From Ziziphus jujuba (taxonomy: Eukaryota > Streptophyta > Magnoliopsida > Rosales > Rhamnaceae): 64,000 nucleotides of DNA. This document shows, piece by piece, positions 1 to 11,829 of the stretch. Position numbers and translations under genes: made by a program. Each line of letters opens with the position of its first letter. Position 1 is the first letter of the stretch. The notes beneath the pieces are model-generated. The model ran no database searches, had not been told where the DNA came from, and saw nothing but the letters and a program-made list of their open reading frames with translations. The stretch spans positions 30,186,001 to 30,250,000 of the forward strand of contig NC_083382.1 of assembly GCF_031755915.1 (NCBI RefSeq), read 5' to 3'.

Positions 1-82
1 TCCATTGGAGGGTCCGGTAGGGTTTCCCTAGGATCAGGGCTTGTCTAGGGTTCCGGTGACGAATTTTGGACGGGTCCTGACA
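1..82 (+). repeat. 3' end of a long LTR (solo-LTR family)
   Basis: These bases match the last ~80 bp of the complete solo LTR ending at 40537: the same GGTAGGGTTTCCC-like stretch, then GGGATCAGGGC, the TCTAGGGTTCCGG block and the terminal GGGTCCTGACA. The rest of the element lies left of the window, so solo or full-length status cannot be told. Confidence 0.85.
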
Positions 83-821
83 AAATTCACACAGCAACTC
101 AATATGCAATAACACCATTGCTATGTTTACTTCCATGTCACTGTGTTATAGCCTTATGCTATTTATGTAGTGAACATAAAGAAGGTCTTGAAAGAGACAA
201 TGTTGAAGACATTAAAGTAAAACAACAACTAGAGTGAACGCAGCAGCCTGCCTAAACATAAAAGAAGGATCAGCTACCTATGACGATGAAGACAGTGATG
301 CAGATTTAGGGGATTAGAATATTTACAATCATATAAAACCATATTTTTTATTACCTTATTGTGTTGCATGCTTTGTTGAACATGATGTAATAATATACAT
401 TTGGTTATTTCATATTTATACAATTACCACAATGTATGCAATGTGCTTGGGGCATTACTTACTGAATCCGTGTTAGTGAAGTTAATTTGACTGTCCGATT
501 GATGTGCATATCTTTCCTTGCCACATTAGCGTGCAAGTGTTTTCAATTTTATGTTATGTGTCCAGATGATTTAGAATGGCTCTAAACCAGTAAGGAAAAA
601 AGGTTGTTCGAGGCGGAAAGATTCCAATTAGAGTTTCGTCGAGAAAGGCTAATCGGCCTCTTACAGGTTAGGTGCAATTTTATTCCATGTCCATTTTAAT
701 TTTCTAGTACGTTGTGTAATATTGATGGTCTATCATTATCTTATAAGTATTTAATATGAAATTCCATCAAGATAAATACAAGGAGACACACGCTTGTTGC
801 TTGCTTGCTCCTATTTTACAC

Positions 822-3800
822 ATGGCAGATGGTACATCTTGGATTAGTATAACAAAGGGTCGTAGGATGAGTGCTGCTAGGAACAACAAAGATTCTGCCA
901 CAAATGCAATTGGTAGTACGGCATCAGGTTTGTGATATGAAATAAGAGTTTGAATAGTTTTTTTTTCTTCAAAACGAGGTGAGTAAGTAAGGCACATGTT
1001 TATATTTTAAGTATAGTATGTATGAGGTTGACCTTGTTTTTGCAACTTTCGTGGTTTCATTACCATGTGTCGTTGGTTCCTATTATACACATGATATGTA
1101 ATCAGCTCAATATGGCTGTTGGCGAAGCAAGGCAGTTAGAGATGCATATATATATATATATATATCTAAAGTTAGTGTATTTAATTCTTAGCAAAATGTT
1201 GTAGACGGTTGGAAGTAGGAGGGACAGTTGGAGACTTGTCAATGCATCATATTTATTGTAGACATATACTAAGCATTTTCAGCATGGGTAACCATGTGAT
1301 GCAACTCCTGTGTCTATGCTAACAATCTTTTGAATTTGTTGATATTTGCAGTGATAGAGAATATGGAAAAACTTCCTGTGTTGCCCACTCGTACATCGCC
1401 AAGGAAAAAAGTACCTTTGAAGTTGTTTGAACCTTCAAATGCTCGACACCAAGACTTGCTAGTTGATGGAATGGGCAATCATACAATGCAACGGGATCCA
1501 AACGAAGGGAAAAACATACATAGCATGGGTGAGAGCTGCGTATTGTAAGATACATGCATATATTATTGATTGGTATGCTTAGTAGGGCAGTATGATATAT
1601 CTTAAGTCGCAATCTCTATAAATTCTATGATGCTATGGTTAATGAATCCTCATTAAGTTACATTGTGCAACTTTGTACAATTGTTATGCAAGGACACTAA
1701 GTTAGTTGTTGTTTGCAGTGAGAAGGAAGATGACAAAATCTCTTGTGTTACCCACTAGGACATCTCCAAGGAAAAAATGCAATCTCCAAGTACATGGACC
1801 AGCACCCGCCCTACACAATGAGATTTTAAATGAAGAAGTGACCAATCCTACAACCCAGTGGGAGACAAACGGTGGGGAAAAAATACATAGCCTAGATTAG
1901 AGCTTTGTATATGTAAGCATTGTAAGTGTGTTATGATTGGTACGGGGAACATGTGTTACATTATATGTTGACGAACAAATTGTTTCTAAGATGTAGGTTG
2001 TCAATGGGAATATATGTTACATTTATACAAATGGCCAAAAGGGATACACTTGTAAGTTAATTATGCGAAAAAACATTAACCGTTGGATGTTTAACACATA
2101 CTGTAGGAAGGACAATGGCTGACGAGATTGTTGGGCATACATCACAGGAAGTAGCCCCTCAACATGCAGTAGTCGACTTGGCTACAATGACGAGCAGAAA
2201 TGATGATGTAGATGTAGCACAACCCACTGAAGCAGACATTGAGGGTGAGCAGTTGCAGACTAACAATGGGAGAGGTACAAAAACCCTTGATTTCAGAGAA
2301 AATGGATGTTAAAAATATCCACATTTATGGTGTAAAAGGCATTGAGATATGACCTGTGATATTGCAGCTCCCATCAAAGGTCAATCAAAACGTGGCAAAA
2401 CCCGAGGATTAGCAGCTACCCAAAGGAATTTTCCAAAAGAAAAGATGGCAGTTACATGCCTCAAGCATGTTATAAGATTTGTTGGACAATACGCTAAGGA
2501 AATAACATCCGAGCTAGGTGTTGTTGTTAGGAGCCATTGCCCACTACATGTGGGAGGTTGGGAGGAGATAGATATGGACATTAAACATGTCATGATTCAG
2601 AGGATAAAGGTATTATCTAAACACATTTGCTTGCATTATTTCTCAAAAGAAAGTGTTCACTTTTTTATCTAGTTTTAAGACAATATGTAGTACGTACGAA
2701 CATAATGTTTACATATTTCCCCAGTGAGTACGTTGTGTGCATCTGCTTGTTCTTACATTGTGGCCATATGTAGGACTGGTTCAACATTGGCAGTGAGCCA
2801 CATGCAAAATTAGCCCTCATCCAACAAATGCGAAGAACATATAGGACTTGGAGATATAGAATGTATCAGAAAAATCCACTAGTTGAATGATGTGGATGAC
2901 ATATTAGAAATATGTCCACGTGGAATATCTGAGCAGGAGTGGCTATATTTTTTCTACCTTTACATGTTCGAAGCATTCCAGCTTTACATCCAAACTTAAT
3001 AGGTTATGATGTACTAGCTGTTGGTGGTGTATATTGTGGATCAGAAATGTAGTTTATAGTGCATGTGTATCAATGTGTAAACTGCAAAAAAGAAAATAAT
3101 AGTGTAGTTGGAAAGTGTGTTGGAAGCAGTGTGCATCCAAGCTACGGATGCTAAGTTCTATACAACTCCATATTATGACAGGTAGATGTTAAATGGAACA
3201 TGAATTTTAGCCTATTTTTGTTTAGGAAAGAAGCCTTAAGAACTAACGCAGTCGAGAAGCTCCAAGAACTTTGTATTGTGGGGGTACAAAATCATTTGCA
3301 AGGGTCATACATGAGGCAAAAACACAGGTGAGAACACAATGTCTTACATAAGCTTTTATGTCCCTGCAATATTGCAATACTATTTGTTATCATATGCAGT
3401 TTGCTTTTGGGGTGCAACACTGAATGATTATATGCCTCTAGCATTGCCAGCAGGAACCAAATGCGGAGATGGAAATTGGTAGAATTGCCCTGTGGAATGA
3501 CACCCACTACAGTTGCAAGACAAACAAATGGGTTGATCAAAAATCAAAGGACATATATGTAAGGAAAATTAAGTAATAAGAACCTTAAAACTTTGAGCAT
3601 GCTGCATAACACATTATATGTTGCAATACTATGGTTGAAAGAGTAATGAGAATGTGTTTTTATGTTAGGAACAACTGTTATCATTGAAAGAATCTGATGA
3701 CCTAACTCAAGACGAGATGTTTGACATGGTATTGCCACAAAAGTCCTATTACATAACAGGATTGGGAATGGGTCCTAAGCGCCTGAAATCAAAAGCAAGA

Positions 3801-4049
3801 CAAGAAGTTGCTGAATTAGAGAGGCAAGTTCTAGATTATAAGAAAAGAGAGGAGGAAGCAAAAGCAAAAGAGGAGGAAGCAAAGGCAAGAATGGAGGAAT
3901 ATAGAGAGAAGGCCGATGATGTAATGAAGCACAATGAAGCATTGGCAGCAAGACTTGCTACCATGGAGGAGAACATGGCTAGGTTTACACGTGTACTAGA
4001 CCAGAGATTTGAGTCGTTCGAAAGACATCTTTCTCTAACCGCAGGATAG
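822..4049 (+). pseudogene. TNPA-like second CACTA protein (Ptta/En/Spm plant transposase family), degenerate
   Basis: Exons can be read at 822-927, 1352-1528, 1719-about 1900, 2107-2274, 2368-2609 and 2774-about 2990, then about 3235-3329, 3455-3559 and 3670-4049. The GT/AG junctions keep phase across the first ones. The protein shows the family signature: a region near WFNIGSEPHAK, then GGTKSFARVIHEAKTQ, an ALWNDTHY...KWVDQKSKDIY block, and a terminal Glu/Lys/Ala-rich coiled coil (3780-4020). Such proteins bind subterminal repeats and assist excision. Exons two and three are tandem copies sharing the motif LPTRTSPRKK. Lesions: the donor after the third exon is AT instead of GT and runs into a stop near 1900, and a frameshift lies near 2888. 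Not expected to be functional. Confidence 0.75.
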
Positions 4050-5239
4050 CTTAGTCAAAATGCCACTCAGCATGCAGCAGGTATTTAGTTAAATATGCCA
4101 TGGATGGATTGTTTTACATTAAAACATATTGCTTGTTGTTGCTTAAATATTGTTGGTATGACTCGTTGCTGTGATGTTTACTTGTTGACATGGTAAAATG
4201 CCTCAAGCATCTACTAGTCGTTATTCATGGATTGTAAGTTCATTTAGCATTTGTTTTTGTTTTATGAATAATGCTTGAATTAGTAGCAGACTGTCTAACC
4301 TGGTGTGTGTGGTAAGTTAAGGGCCTATAAACTCTCCCCATGGGCTGATCTTGAAATGGGGATACAGTATCATTGATTGTGAGTCTAAGTTATGTTGAGT
4401 GTTTAATGTATAGTGTTGTAAAGTAGTGTTGGTTGCTTGATATTAATTAGCATGAATTAATGCACTAGACAAGAATGGCGGTTTTATTTTATGTTATTTT
4501 TTTCCTGCCTCGTACAAAAATATGAAATTTGTTATCTGCTTTATAGCTCAATTATATGATATGTTGGTCACACGTGTTACTCTTGTATTTGCATCTCTTC
4601 ATTATGTACACAATTAGTTTAATCTAGTAAGTGCTATGTGAATATATATGTAAAACATGTTTGCAAGGTGAAATGTTAACCAACTTAAGCGTGGTTTCAG
4701 GTGGTTCTTCTTAAGGAGTTCGATAAGCAACAATGGTAGATGGCCAGCTAAAGGTACATGAATGGAACAATTTTTGGAGCATAAGGGATCTGTTAGCTTT
4801 GGGATGCCATGAACTTGTTGCTGGTTGGTATGTATAAGTTGGACATGTCTTTATTTTAGAATATTGATCTGGGATCCCTTAACATGCCATATAGTAGCTA
4901 ACGTTATGTAGTTTTCTTAACTTTAACTATGGAGTTGTAGGACTTAACAGTGGTATACCATAGGGTTAATTTTTCATCAAAGCACATACTGTGAATGAAG
5001 ATATGCTAACATGAAAAATTTTTGCTCTGTCTGCCAACTCCCATGGTATATGAATTTGTGCATCCTATGTGAAAAGGATTATATCCTATATGAAAGGAGT
5101 TAGACATGTTGTGAATTTAACTATTTCTGCATGGCCATGTGATGTACACATTAAATTGCAACATTGCAGGTGACCAAAATGAATATTGGACGTTGTTATG
5201 TCATGCTAAAAATATGTAACATTTTAAAATTGTCAACCA

Positions 5240-5770
5240 AGGAATGTAACAGTGGTAAAAAGCATCGACAGAAACAATGTGACAGATGTTATACTGACGC
5301 TCATTAAATATAACAATATCATAACTGTGCTATTTGTGGCATATCATTTAAAATGTCAAAGATCCAACTGTGTCAATTTTGCCAATGAAACAGTAATCAA
5401 TTTGTGTCGCAACACTAGATGTTACAAATATATTTTTTGTGTCGAATATCAAAATTGTCACAAAAGCAATAGTGGCGATTCTATGTAACTAAAATATTAG
5501 GTTGACAAGATCATAAATTGCAATTAGTGACAACATACCATTTACTGTGACAATTATCAAGGCCCATATAGTGATGTTTTGTACATAGCTAATGCAATAT
5601 AAATCACTGACAATGTCATTTTTGTCACAAATACATACACTTTCAGTGACAACCACATTAGTTACGCGGATAAATGCATTAGCGTCACATTTTTTGTGAC
5701 AACATTGTGACACCGGATTGTTGTTACTATATATGAAACTGTGACAAAATATGCGCATACGGTGACAAAA
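5240..5770. repeat. CACTA subterminal GTGACA/TGTCAC repeat region
   Basis: About a dozen copies of GTGACA or its complement, often as TGTGACAAT or TTGTCACAA in both orientations, fall between 5270 and 5770. They end just inside the terminal T-run. In the En/Spm family such arrays are binding sites for the TNPA-type protein. Confidence 0.65.
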
Positions 5771-5806
5771 ATGAGGTGTAAGTGTTGCCCCTTTTTTTTA
5801 GTAGAG

Positions 5807-6300
5807 AAGGTAAGTCACATTTTTGAATAAGTTACCGTACGAGTTGACGTGGTGCAGGGAACCCGGGCAATGAGGTAGCGAATTATATACAGAGGGTTAT
5901 AGCCGTGACTTTGTCTTATGAGTGCGCTAATTTGACTAGGAAGGACAAATATCAAGCGCTGTCTGGGACCAATGGAACAGAGGCTAAAAAATAGGATTAT
6001 CCGATATATATCCTGTAACATGTGCTGAAATGATGTTTCTAAGGGTGACAAAAGGACAAGGTATATTGAACAAACGAGATAACAATGACAAAGGAGAGGA
6101 TCTGGGTCGGAGTGGAAAATCCTAAGCTTTTTTTACATAATAAAATAGTGGGCTTGCTGAAGAATTATTATGTGTATGCTTTCTTTGTTTTTACTTTGAA
6201 TAATTCTTTTTTTATTATTTATTTTGAGGGTTTTTTTTATATTGTTTATTAAAGGAAGAAAAAGGATATATAATTATGTCTTTTCTTGTCATTTTCTTAA
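5807..6300. other. Intergenic, nothing recognised
   Basis: Single-copy-looking DNA right of the CACTA end, becoming T-rich after 6180. I see no domain, RNA gene or repeat terminus. Confidence 0.5.
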
Positions 6301-8112
6301 CATTTTTTGGATCCCTCATAATTTTCATTAAAAAAAAAAAAATCCTCATAATGTGTAAGTTGTTAGTTCTATCATTTCTTATAAAAATGAAAAGTAAGTT
6401 GATAGGATCCAGGAGATCTTGGTGGCAATTAATAAAGGCCATGCTCGATGACAAGTCACACAATATAATTTTTATTTTTTTTAATGATATAGCAATTAAG
6501 GAACCTTATTTGATTTGCACAATACAAATAAGAACCTTATTTTTGTACTAAAAACTTTTTATTTTAACTTTTTATTTTTTAACCAGAAAAAGAAAGAAAG
6601 AGAGAAATTTTCAGTTATTGTTTGAAATTATTATTTTTCTTTTAGCACCACCATAAAAAAAATATTAGATTAGTGAATTTCTTATATCATTCATGGTGAT
6701 GTCAAGGATAATACCCAGTTTCTTCCCTGTCTCAGCCAGTTAAGCTCAGCTATTTGAGCCTTCTCTACCATGTATGACATCAGTCCCTAAATCTCTTCTT
6801 CATTACCATATAGCTTCATGTCTTTTGAGTTCCATATAATCCTACACATATATATGTAAAGAAGAAAAACTTTGCTCTACTCGTTCCTATAACTGCATGA
6901 GAACGATTTGACATGGAGGGAATGGGCTTTCCAAAACAACCGTTCCAACATGAACATAACTAACCTTTCATGGTTTTGATGTTCATGTGAACATGAAATT
7001 TATGGATCATGTTATGCCTGAACCGAACCGTGTTAAACTTTAGTAAACATTGTGTATTTATAGCATCATGCATTATTATCAATTTTTTATATTTTAAATT
7101 TCACATGCTAATGTGAAGCTAAAAGAAAAGAACATCTCATGGAGATAAATCTTAATCACGGGACAAAATCATCATTCACCAGAAACTGTACACAACCCAT
7201 CAAGTTGGTCATCTAGATAGAACTTGTGGGTTCATGAGCTGCCCATAAATGTTTCTAGTGCTGCCTCTCCGAAGCTATAGACATCGCATTTTTCAGTTGC
7301 GGCTATGATATAGGCAGGCTCTACAATCTACAACAATCACAAAAGTCTTTTAGAGGGAAAAGTCAAGTTTTGTTTTCTTTATCGTTTCTCTGGTCTAATT
7401 AAATTTTTAATATTTGTTAAAAATTATTTAAAATGGGATAATTTAAAAAAAAAAAAGTTTGAGAAAGAGGATAATAAAATAAATGATATTTAAATTAAAG
7501 TTTGTTTAGGCATATATAAGAATGACTACAAAAAAAGAAAACAAGCATTAATAATGATTTACTTACTAGTAAAATAGTTAAAACAAGTATTAATAATGAT
7601 TTACTTATTAGTAAAATAGTTAAGTAAAATTGTTTACTTTTGGATGCTGACTTCTTGCATGCTGACTTCTTTTTGGATGCTTTTCTTTTTCAGAGGGAAG
7701 AAAATAAAAAAACTAGCCAGACGTCATCATTTTTTTAAAAATTTTATTCTATTTTTTAAAATATTGGAAATAAAGAAATTTAAACTCAAAATCTTTGTCT
7801 CAAAAAGTATTATTGCCACCAGCCTGTTCATAAATGGACAACAAAACTTCACTTTAGCATTCACCTAACCCCAACTCATTTTGCGTCTCTTTTGTACAAG
7901 ACACTTTTATTTGATGGAAAGACTCGAGGTACGTATTTAATTTAAAATAAATCTTGTAGGGGAGAGAGTTGAATAAGTGTTGAACAATAAGTATAGAATT
8001 GTATTTATTGAAGTTATAAAGCTGTTATGTGATGTATTCGTTTGTTTTGTTAAGGATTTATTTTTTTCCTTTATCTAAACCTAAATCTTACTTATAACTA
8101 ATATTGTATATA
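6300..8112. repeat. Segmental duplication, copy 1 (pairs with about 51740-54210)
   Basis: Long stretches match the region at 51.7-54.2 kb in the same orientation. Examples are the segment around CATTTCTTATAAA at 6370, the block starting GTGATGTCAAGGATAATACC at 6698 and 52150, and the RLK exon relic at 7232. Copy 2 has ~700 extra bases around 53085-53800. The match resumes on the far side of the Helitron at 11536. Confidence 0.85.
7232..7320 (-). pseudogene. LRR receptor kinase second-exon relic
   Basis: Reading leftward from an intact AG acceptor (complement of 7321-7322), the peptide matches the kinase second exon of the RLKs here, with the motif [10 protein letters not shown] (the other genes have [10 protein letters not shown]). 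After ALETFMG it jumps straight to a few C-terminal codons and a stop, so ~75 codons of the kinase C-lobe are deleted. There is no first exon to its right. The homologous relic is at 52649-52797. Confidence 0.75.
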
Positions 8113-8728
8113 TCTATATAATATATAAAAGAAAAAACGTATACGATATATGTCAACATATCCTTCATCTAAATTCCCTTTAAAAACATCATTTTTATTT
8201 TATTTATTATTCGTTATTATTTATTATATTCATTATCTTACCATGTATGAATATAACTAAATATATATATAATTAATTTTCAATATAACTTTCCATAACT
8301 ATTAAACAATTGATATTACTATACATATGGTAATAATTTTGAAATAAATTTAAAATAATTAAAATATTTCATTTTGTCTTATTCACCAAATATATATTAT
8401 TATCCTTTTAAAATTATATATTATTATTATTATTATCACAATATTATATAATATTATATTTCCCTCTTTAGAAGGTATCGTGGCTTTTTTGGCTAATTAT
8501 ATAATAAAGGAATTATGGCCTAATATATACTATAATAATATATAGTAAGATGCATTTTCACATTTAGTAAACATATTTAGCTATAAGTATGTAAGTGACA
8601 CCTCCTAATTATTTAAAAATTCGGTATTTAATATTTTGTTAGGTTTTAGTCTCTCATATTGTGTTTTAGTTGTTCAATTTTTTATTTTTTTTATTCTCTA
8701 ATTCCAATATATATATATATATATATTT

Positions 8729-9074
8729 ATGAATTCTAAACATGATCATGTTAATCATAAGCATGGACATGAGCCATGCTATAGATTTTTGATTGAAATT
8801 GAAGATGCTGAATCAAGACATGATGATAAAAAAGAAAAAGATGCTTCTAACGAAGAATCCTTGATTATTGATTCACCTTTGTCTATCAACTTTTTCAAGA
8901 CGATAGACAAGAAAAAGATAAAAAATGAGAAAACGTAAGAAATTATTCAGATCGAAGGCATACAAGAAAGAGAAATACGATCATTCTAGCAATCAAGTGG
9001 TACTGGAAATCCTTGACTTCGAGATAACTTCATTGAATAAGAAGCAACTTAAAGAGATTAAGCGTTTGTCCTAG
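8729..9074 (+). pseudogene. Unrecognised coding-like fragment inside the Helitron
   Basis: Two overlapping frames are open. One runs 8729-8938 (69 codons; His-rich start, then acidic). The other runs 8925-9074 (49 codons from ATG, Lys-rich, ending KQLKEIKRLS). They overlap by 14 bases, so a single indel near 8930 may have split one protein of ~115 residues. The stretch is less AT-rich than the surrounding Helitron DNA, which fits a captured host-gene fragment. I do not recognise a family. Random open frames are a possible alternative, since nothing else supports expression. Confidence 0.35.
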
Positions 9075-10282
9075 ATATTATAGTTATTTTTGTTTTCTTA
9101 TTAAGCTTCTTTTATTGGAATTGAAGTTAAAAAAAATAAAATAAATAAAGAATGTTTTTATTTTAGTTAGTATAAATTAAAATATAGTTTTTTTTAAAGC
9201 AGACAATATTTTTGTTTTTGTAGTTGGTTAATATAATTATTTCGATATTCAATATTTTATGGTTTGTTGTTGTTGTTTTAGTTTAATTTCCCTTTATTAA
9301 GTACCCTTAATTTTTTAAGACGAAAGTACTCAGAATAAGAACAAATAATTTTTTTATTTGTCTATAGACAACTTTCTAATCACATCGAGTTAGTAAGATG
9401 TATTTTGTGGATATTATAATATCACCCATTATATTTATCTTAATTAAGTGCTGAAATAGGGGATTATCCAAGACCATTCATGATTGGATCATACTATATA
9501 TATTTCAACTTTCTGAATTTTTTTTAAATTTTTTTGGAAAGGACTCTCTCAAATTAAAGATCCCAGATTTGACTAATTGGATAATCTTAATTAAGTATTA
9601 ATTTATTTCCTTTGAATATTAACTTTTTTCCTTTTTAATTATGTCGACTGTTAATTAATTTAATTGATCCAATTAAGTAAAAACTTGATTAGCCTTTTTT
9701 ATATTTAGCATAATTACATATAATCAGCATCATCGAAATTGAATTTTTAATAAGTTCGACTTTCATATATATAATGCAAATTAATTAAATTCAAAAGTAA
9801 AGTCTAATTTCTAACTAACTAGAATTAATTTAAAGGAAAAATCTTTGTTCTTTAATTATGGAAAATAACATATATTAATTTAAATAGGAACAAATTCCCT
9901 AATGACAATTAGTTTCTGAACAGTGATATATGCAAAATTAGAAATATTAGTTGTAATTTTCCTTTCTAATTGAGGTGTCTTAATGCCGTGGTCCTTATAA
10001 CTCATATCCTGAATAGTAGTTATATTTTCAAATTAGTTTAAGGTTCCAATTAGCTTCTTCAAAAAAATAAAAACAGTTCCAATTAGCAGTGCATTTTTCC
10101 TAGCAGTAATTCTTCAGAACATGTTATAATTTTTTATGATAGTATTTCTTCATAACGTTTTAAATATTAATATTTACCAAAAAAAAAAGAAAAAAAAACA
10201 TACTTTAAATTTGTACACAATAACAGAAAATCTAATAATTAAACTATTTTATAAAAGAAGAAAATCATTTTAATATGTATAT

Positions 10283-11205
10283 AACAATATATGTATATAT
10301 TGTTCATTGTTGCTTATAAGTATATATAACATAGTTTTCTTCTTTTTGTTTTCTTTCTTTTTTTAGAATATATAATTTTTTGAAAATATAAAAAATTAAA
10401 ATATATAATTAAAATAAGGAAACTAACTACTAATAAAGAAAATGTTAACCTATTTAATTAACCCTACAATTATTGGTATAATTATTTTACTTGAGGATAA
10501 ATATCAATTTATCCCATAAATAACCTATTTCCATGATTATAGTTTTAGGGCTAATTATTTTTAGGGTTAAATATATTATAATTTGATTACTTGATTATCT
10601 AATAAAAAATAATTCTGTATATTTTTATCCATGACTTTATTTATATATTGTTCACTATTCCTTTCTTTTTTATAATATATGTAGAAAACAATATAAGTAT
10701 GGCGATTTTACACTTGGAAATTTGGAAAATTGCAAAGTATCAAATACTAAGTTATATATATATATATATATACATATCTTTACTTAATTATCTAATAAAT
10801 TATTCCCCATTCCTATTAACTTAAAAAAGTAAAAAAATATTATATATTTTTTTATTAAATAATCAAGTAATCAAATTATGAGATATTTAACACTAAAATA
10901 ATTAATCCTAAAACTATAATTATGGAAAGAGGTTAATTAACTCTAAAACAATAATCACGGAAATAGGTTATTTATGGGATAAATTGATATTTATCCTTAA
11001 GTAAAATAATTAAAATTTAAATAGTTTTAGGGTTAGTTAAATTGGTTAACATTTTCCTTATTAGTAGTTAGTTTCTTTATTTTATTTTTTATTTTTTTAT
11101 ATTTTCAGAAAATTATATATTCTAAAAAAAAAAGAAAAATAAAAAAAAGAATACTATGTTATATATACATATAAATAACGGTGAATAATATATACATATA
11201 TTGTT
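10283..11205. repeat. Long imperfect inverted repeat (about 340-365 bp arms) within the Helitron
   Basis: The left arm (10283 to about 10620) is the approximate reverse complement of the right arm (about 10840-11205), with a ~220-bp spacer. Diagnostic matched blocks include GAAACTAACTACTAATAA, GATAAATATCAATTTATCCC and AATTTGATTACTTGATTAT. Small indels and substitutions show it is not a fresh duplication. A transcript through it would fold into a long hairpin. Confidence 0.8.
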
Positions 11206-11829
11206 AAATTCATAAAGAATGGCCCTTGATTGCTAAATTGATGCCAATATCTTATTTTTCAAATTGGATCTATGAATTATTTTATTATTGAAAATATTTT
11301 ACAATTAAAGTTTGAATAATTAGGAATAGAAAAAGAATAATCTAATAGGTAGCATTACTGACGTTATAATAAATTTAGTATTTATAAGTAATCATTGAAT
11401 ATCTAAATTTTTGGTTTAATATTGTTTTAATGATTTTTTATATATGATTTTGTTACAATTTTTTTTTTACAATTTATTATCAAAATAATATATGCCAATT
11501 ATATATGCTGTGCATGGTACGGGATATATGTCTAGTATTTAGTAATAATGTTGACTGCTTGAAGGTGTATGGATAAAAATCGGACAATGTATCCCAAAAA
11601 AATAAAAAAAATAAAAACAGGACCAAATTTTAAAACATAACTTGATGGACAGGTTCGATAAAAATATAAAAGAAAAAGAAAAAGAGAGGCCCAATTGTGT
11701 GTTTCATATGAATATTGGGCCGTGAGTTACAGGGTCATTAAATGGGCCCAGTTCCTCTTTAAAAAGAAGACCAATTCTATCTAATGGAGATGCATTCTTG
11801 TAACGAGACAAAATCATCATTCAACCGAA

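Larger units (their letters stand above)
83..5806 (+). mobile_element. CACTA (En/Spm-like) transposon remnant, right part
   Basis: The right end reads as a T run followed by AGTAGAG at about 5791-5806. This is one base away from the inverted CACTACTAAAAA terminus typical of CACTA elements. The last ~550 bp are dense in GTGACA/TGTCAC motifs, as in CACTA subterminal regions, and the interior holds a TNPA-like (Ptta/En/Spm family) gene relic. The left terminus and the main TNPD transposase are not in the window. A short acidic reading ending in a stop near 318 could be the TNPD tail, but this is weak. Between 4050 and 5240 I see only AT-rich noncoding sequence. Class assignment is from motifs, not alignment. 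Confidence 0.7.
8113..11535 (+). mobile_element. Non-autonomous Helitron with paralogous empty site
   Basis: The element begins TCTATATAATATATAAAAG, a typical plant Helitron 5' end. It ends GGGATATATGTCTAG, with CTAG as the last four bases and a degenerate short hairpin (ATGCTGTGCAT followed by GGTACGGG) just upstream. It sits between A (8112) and T (11536) with no target duplication, as expected for rolling-circle insertion. Removing it gives a continuous alignment to the paralogous block at 54204-54217. It is 3423 bp, very AT-rich, and shows no Rep/helicase gene. It carries a short coding-like stretch and a long inverted repeat. Confidence 0.85.

Noticed and set aside
5240..5770. Repeated short motifs as a CRISPR-like array
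   Set aside because: Spacing is irregular, motifs occur in both orientations, and the context is a CACTA end in a plant genome.
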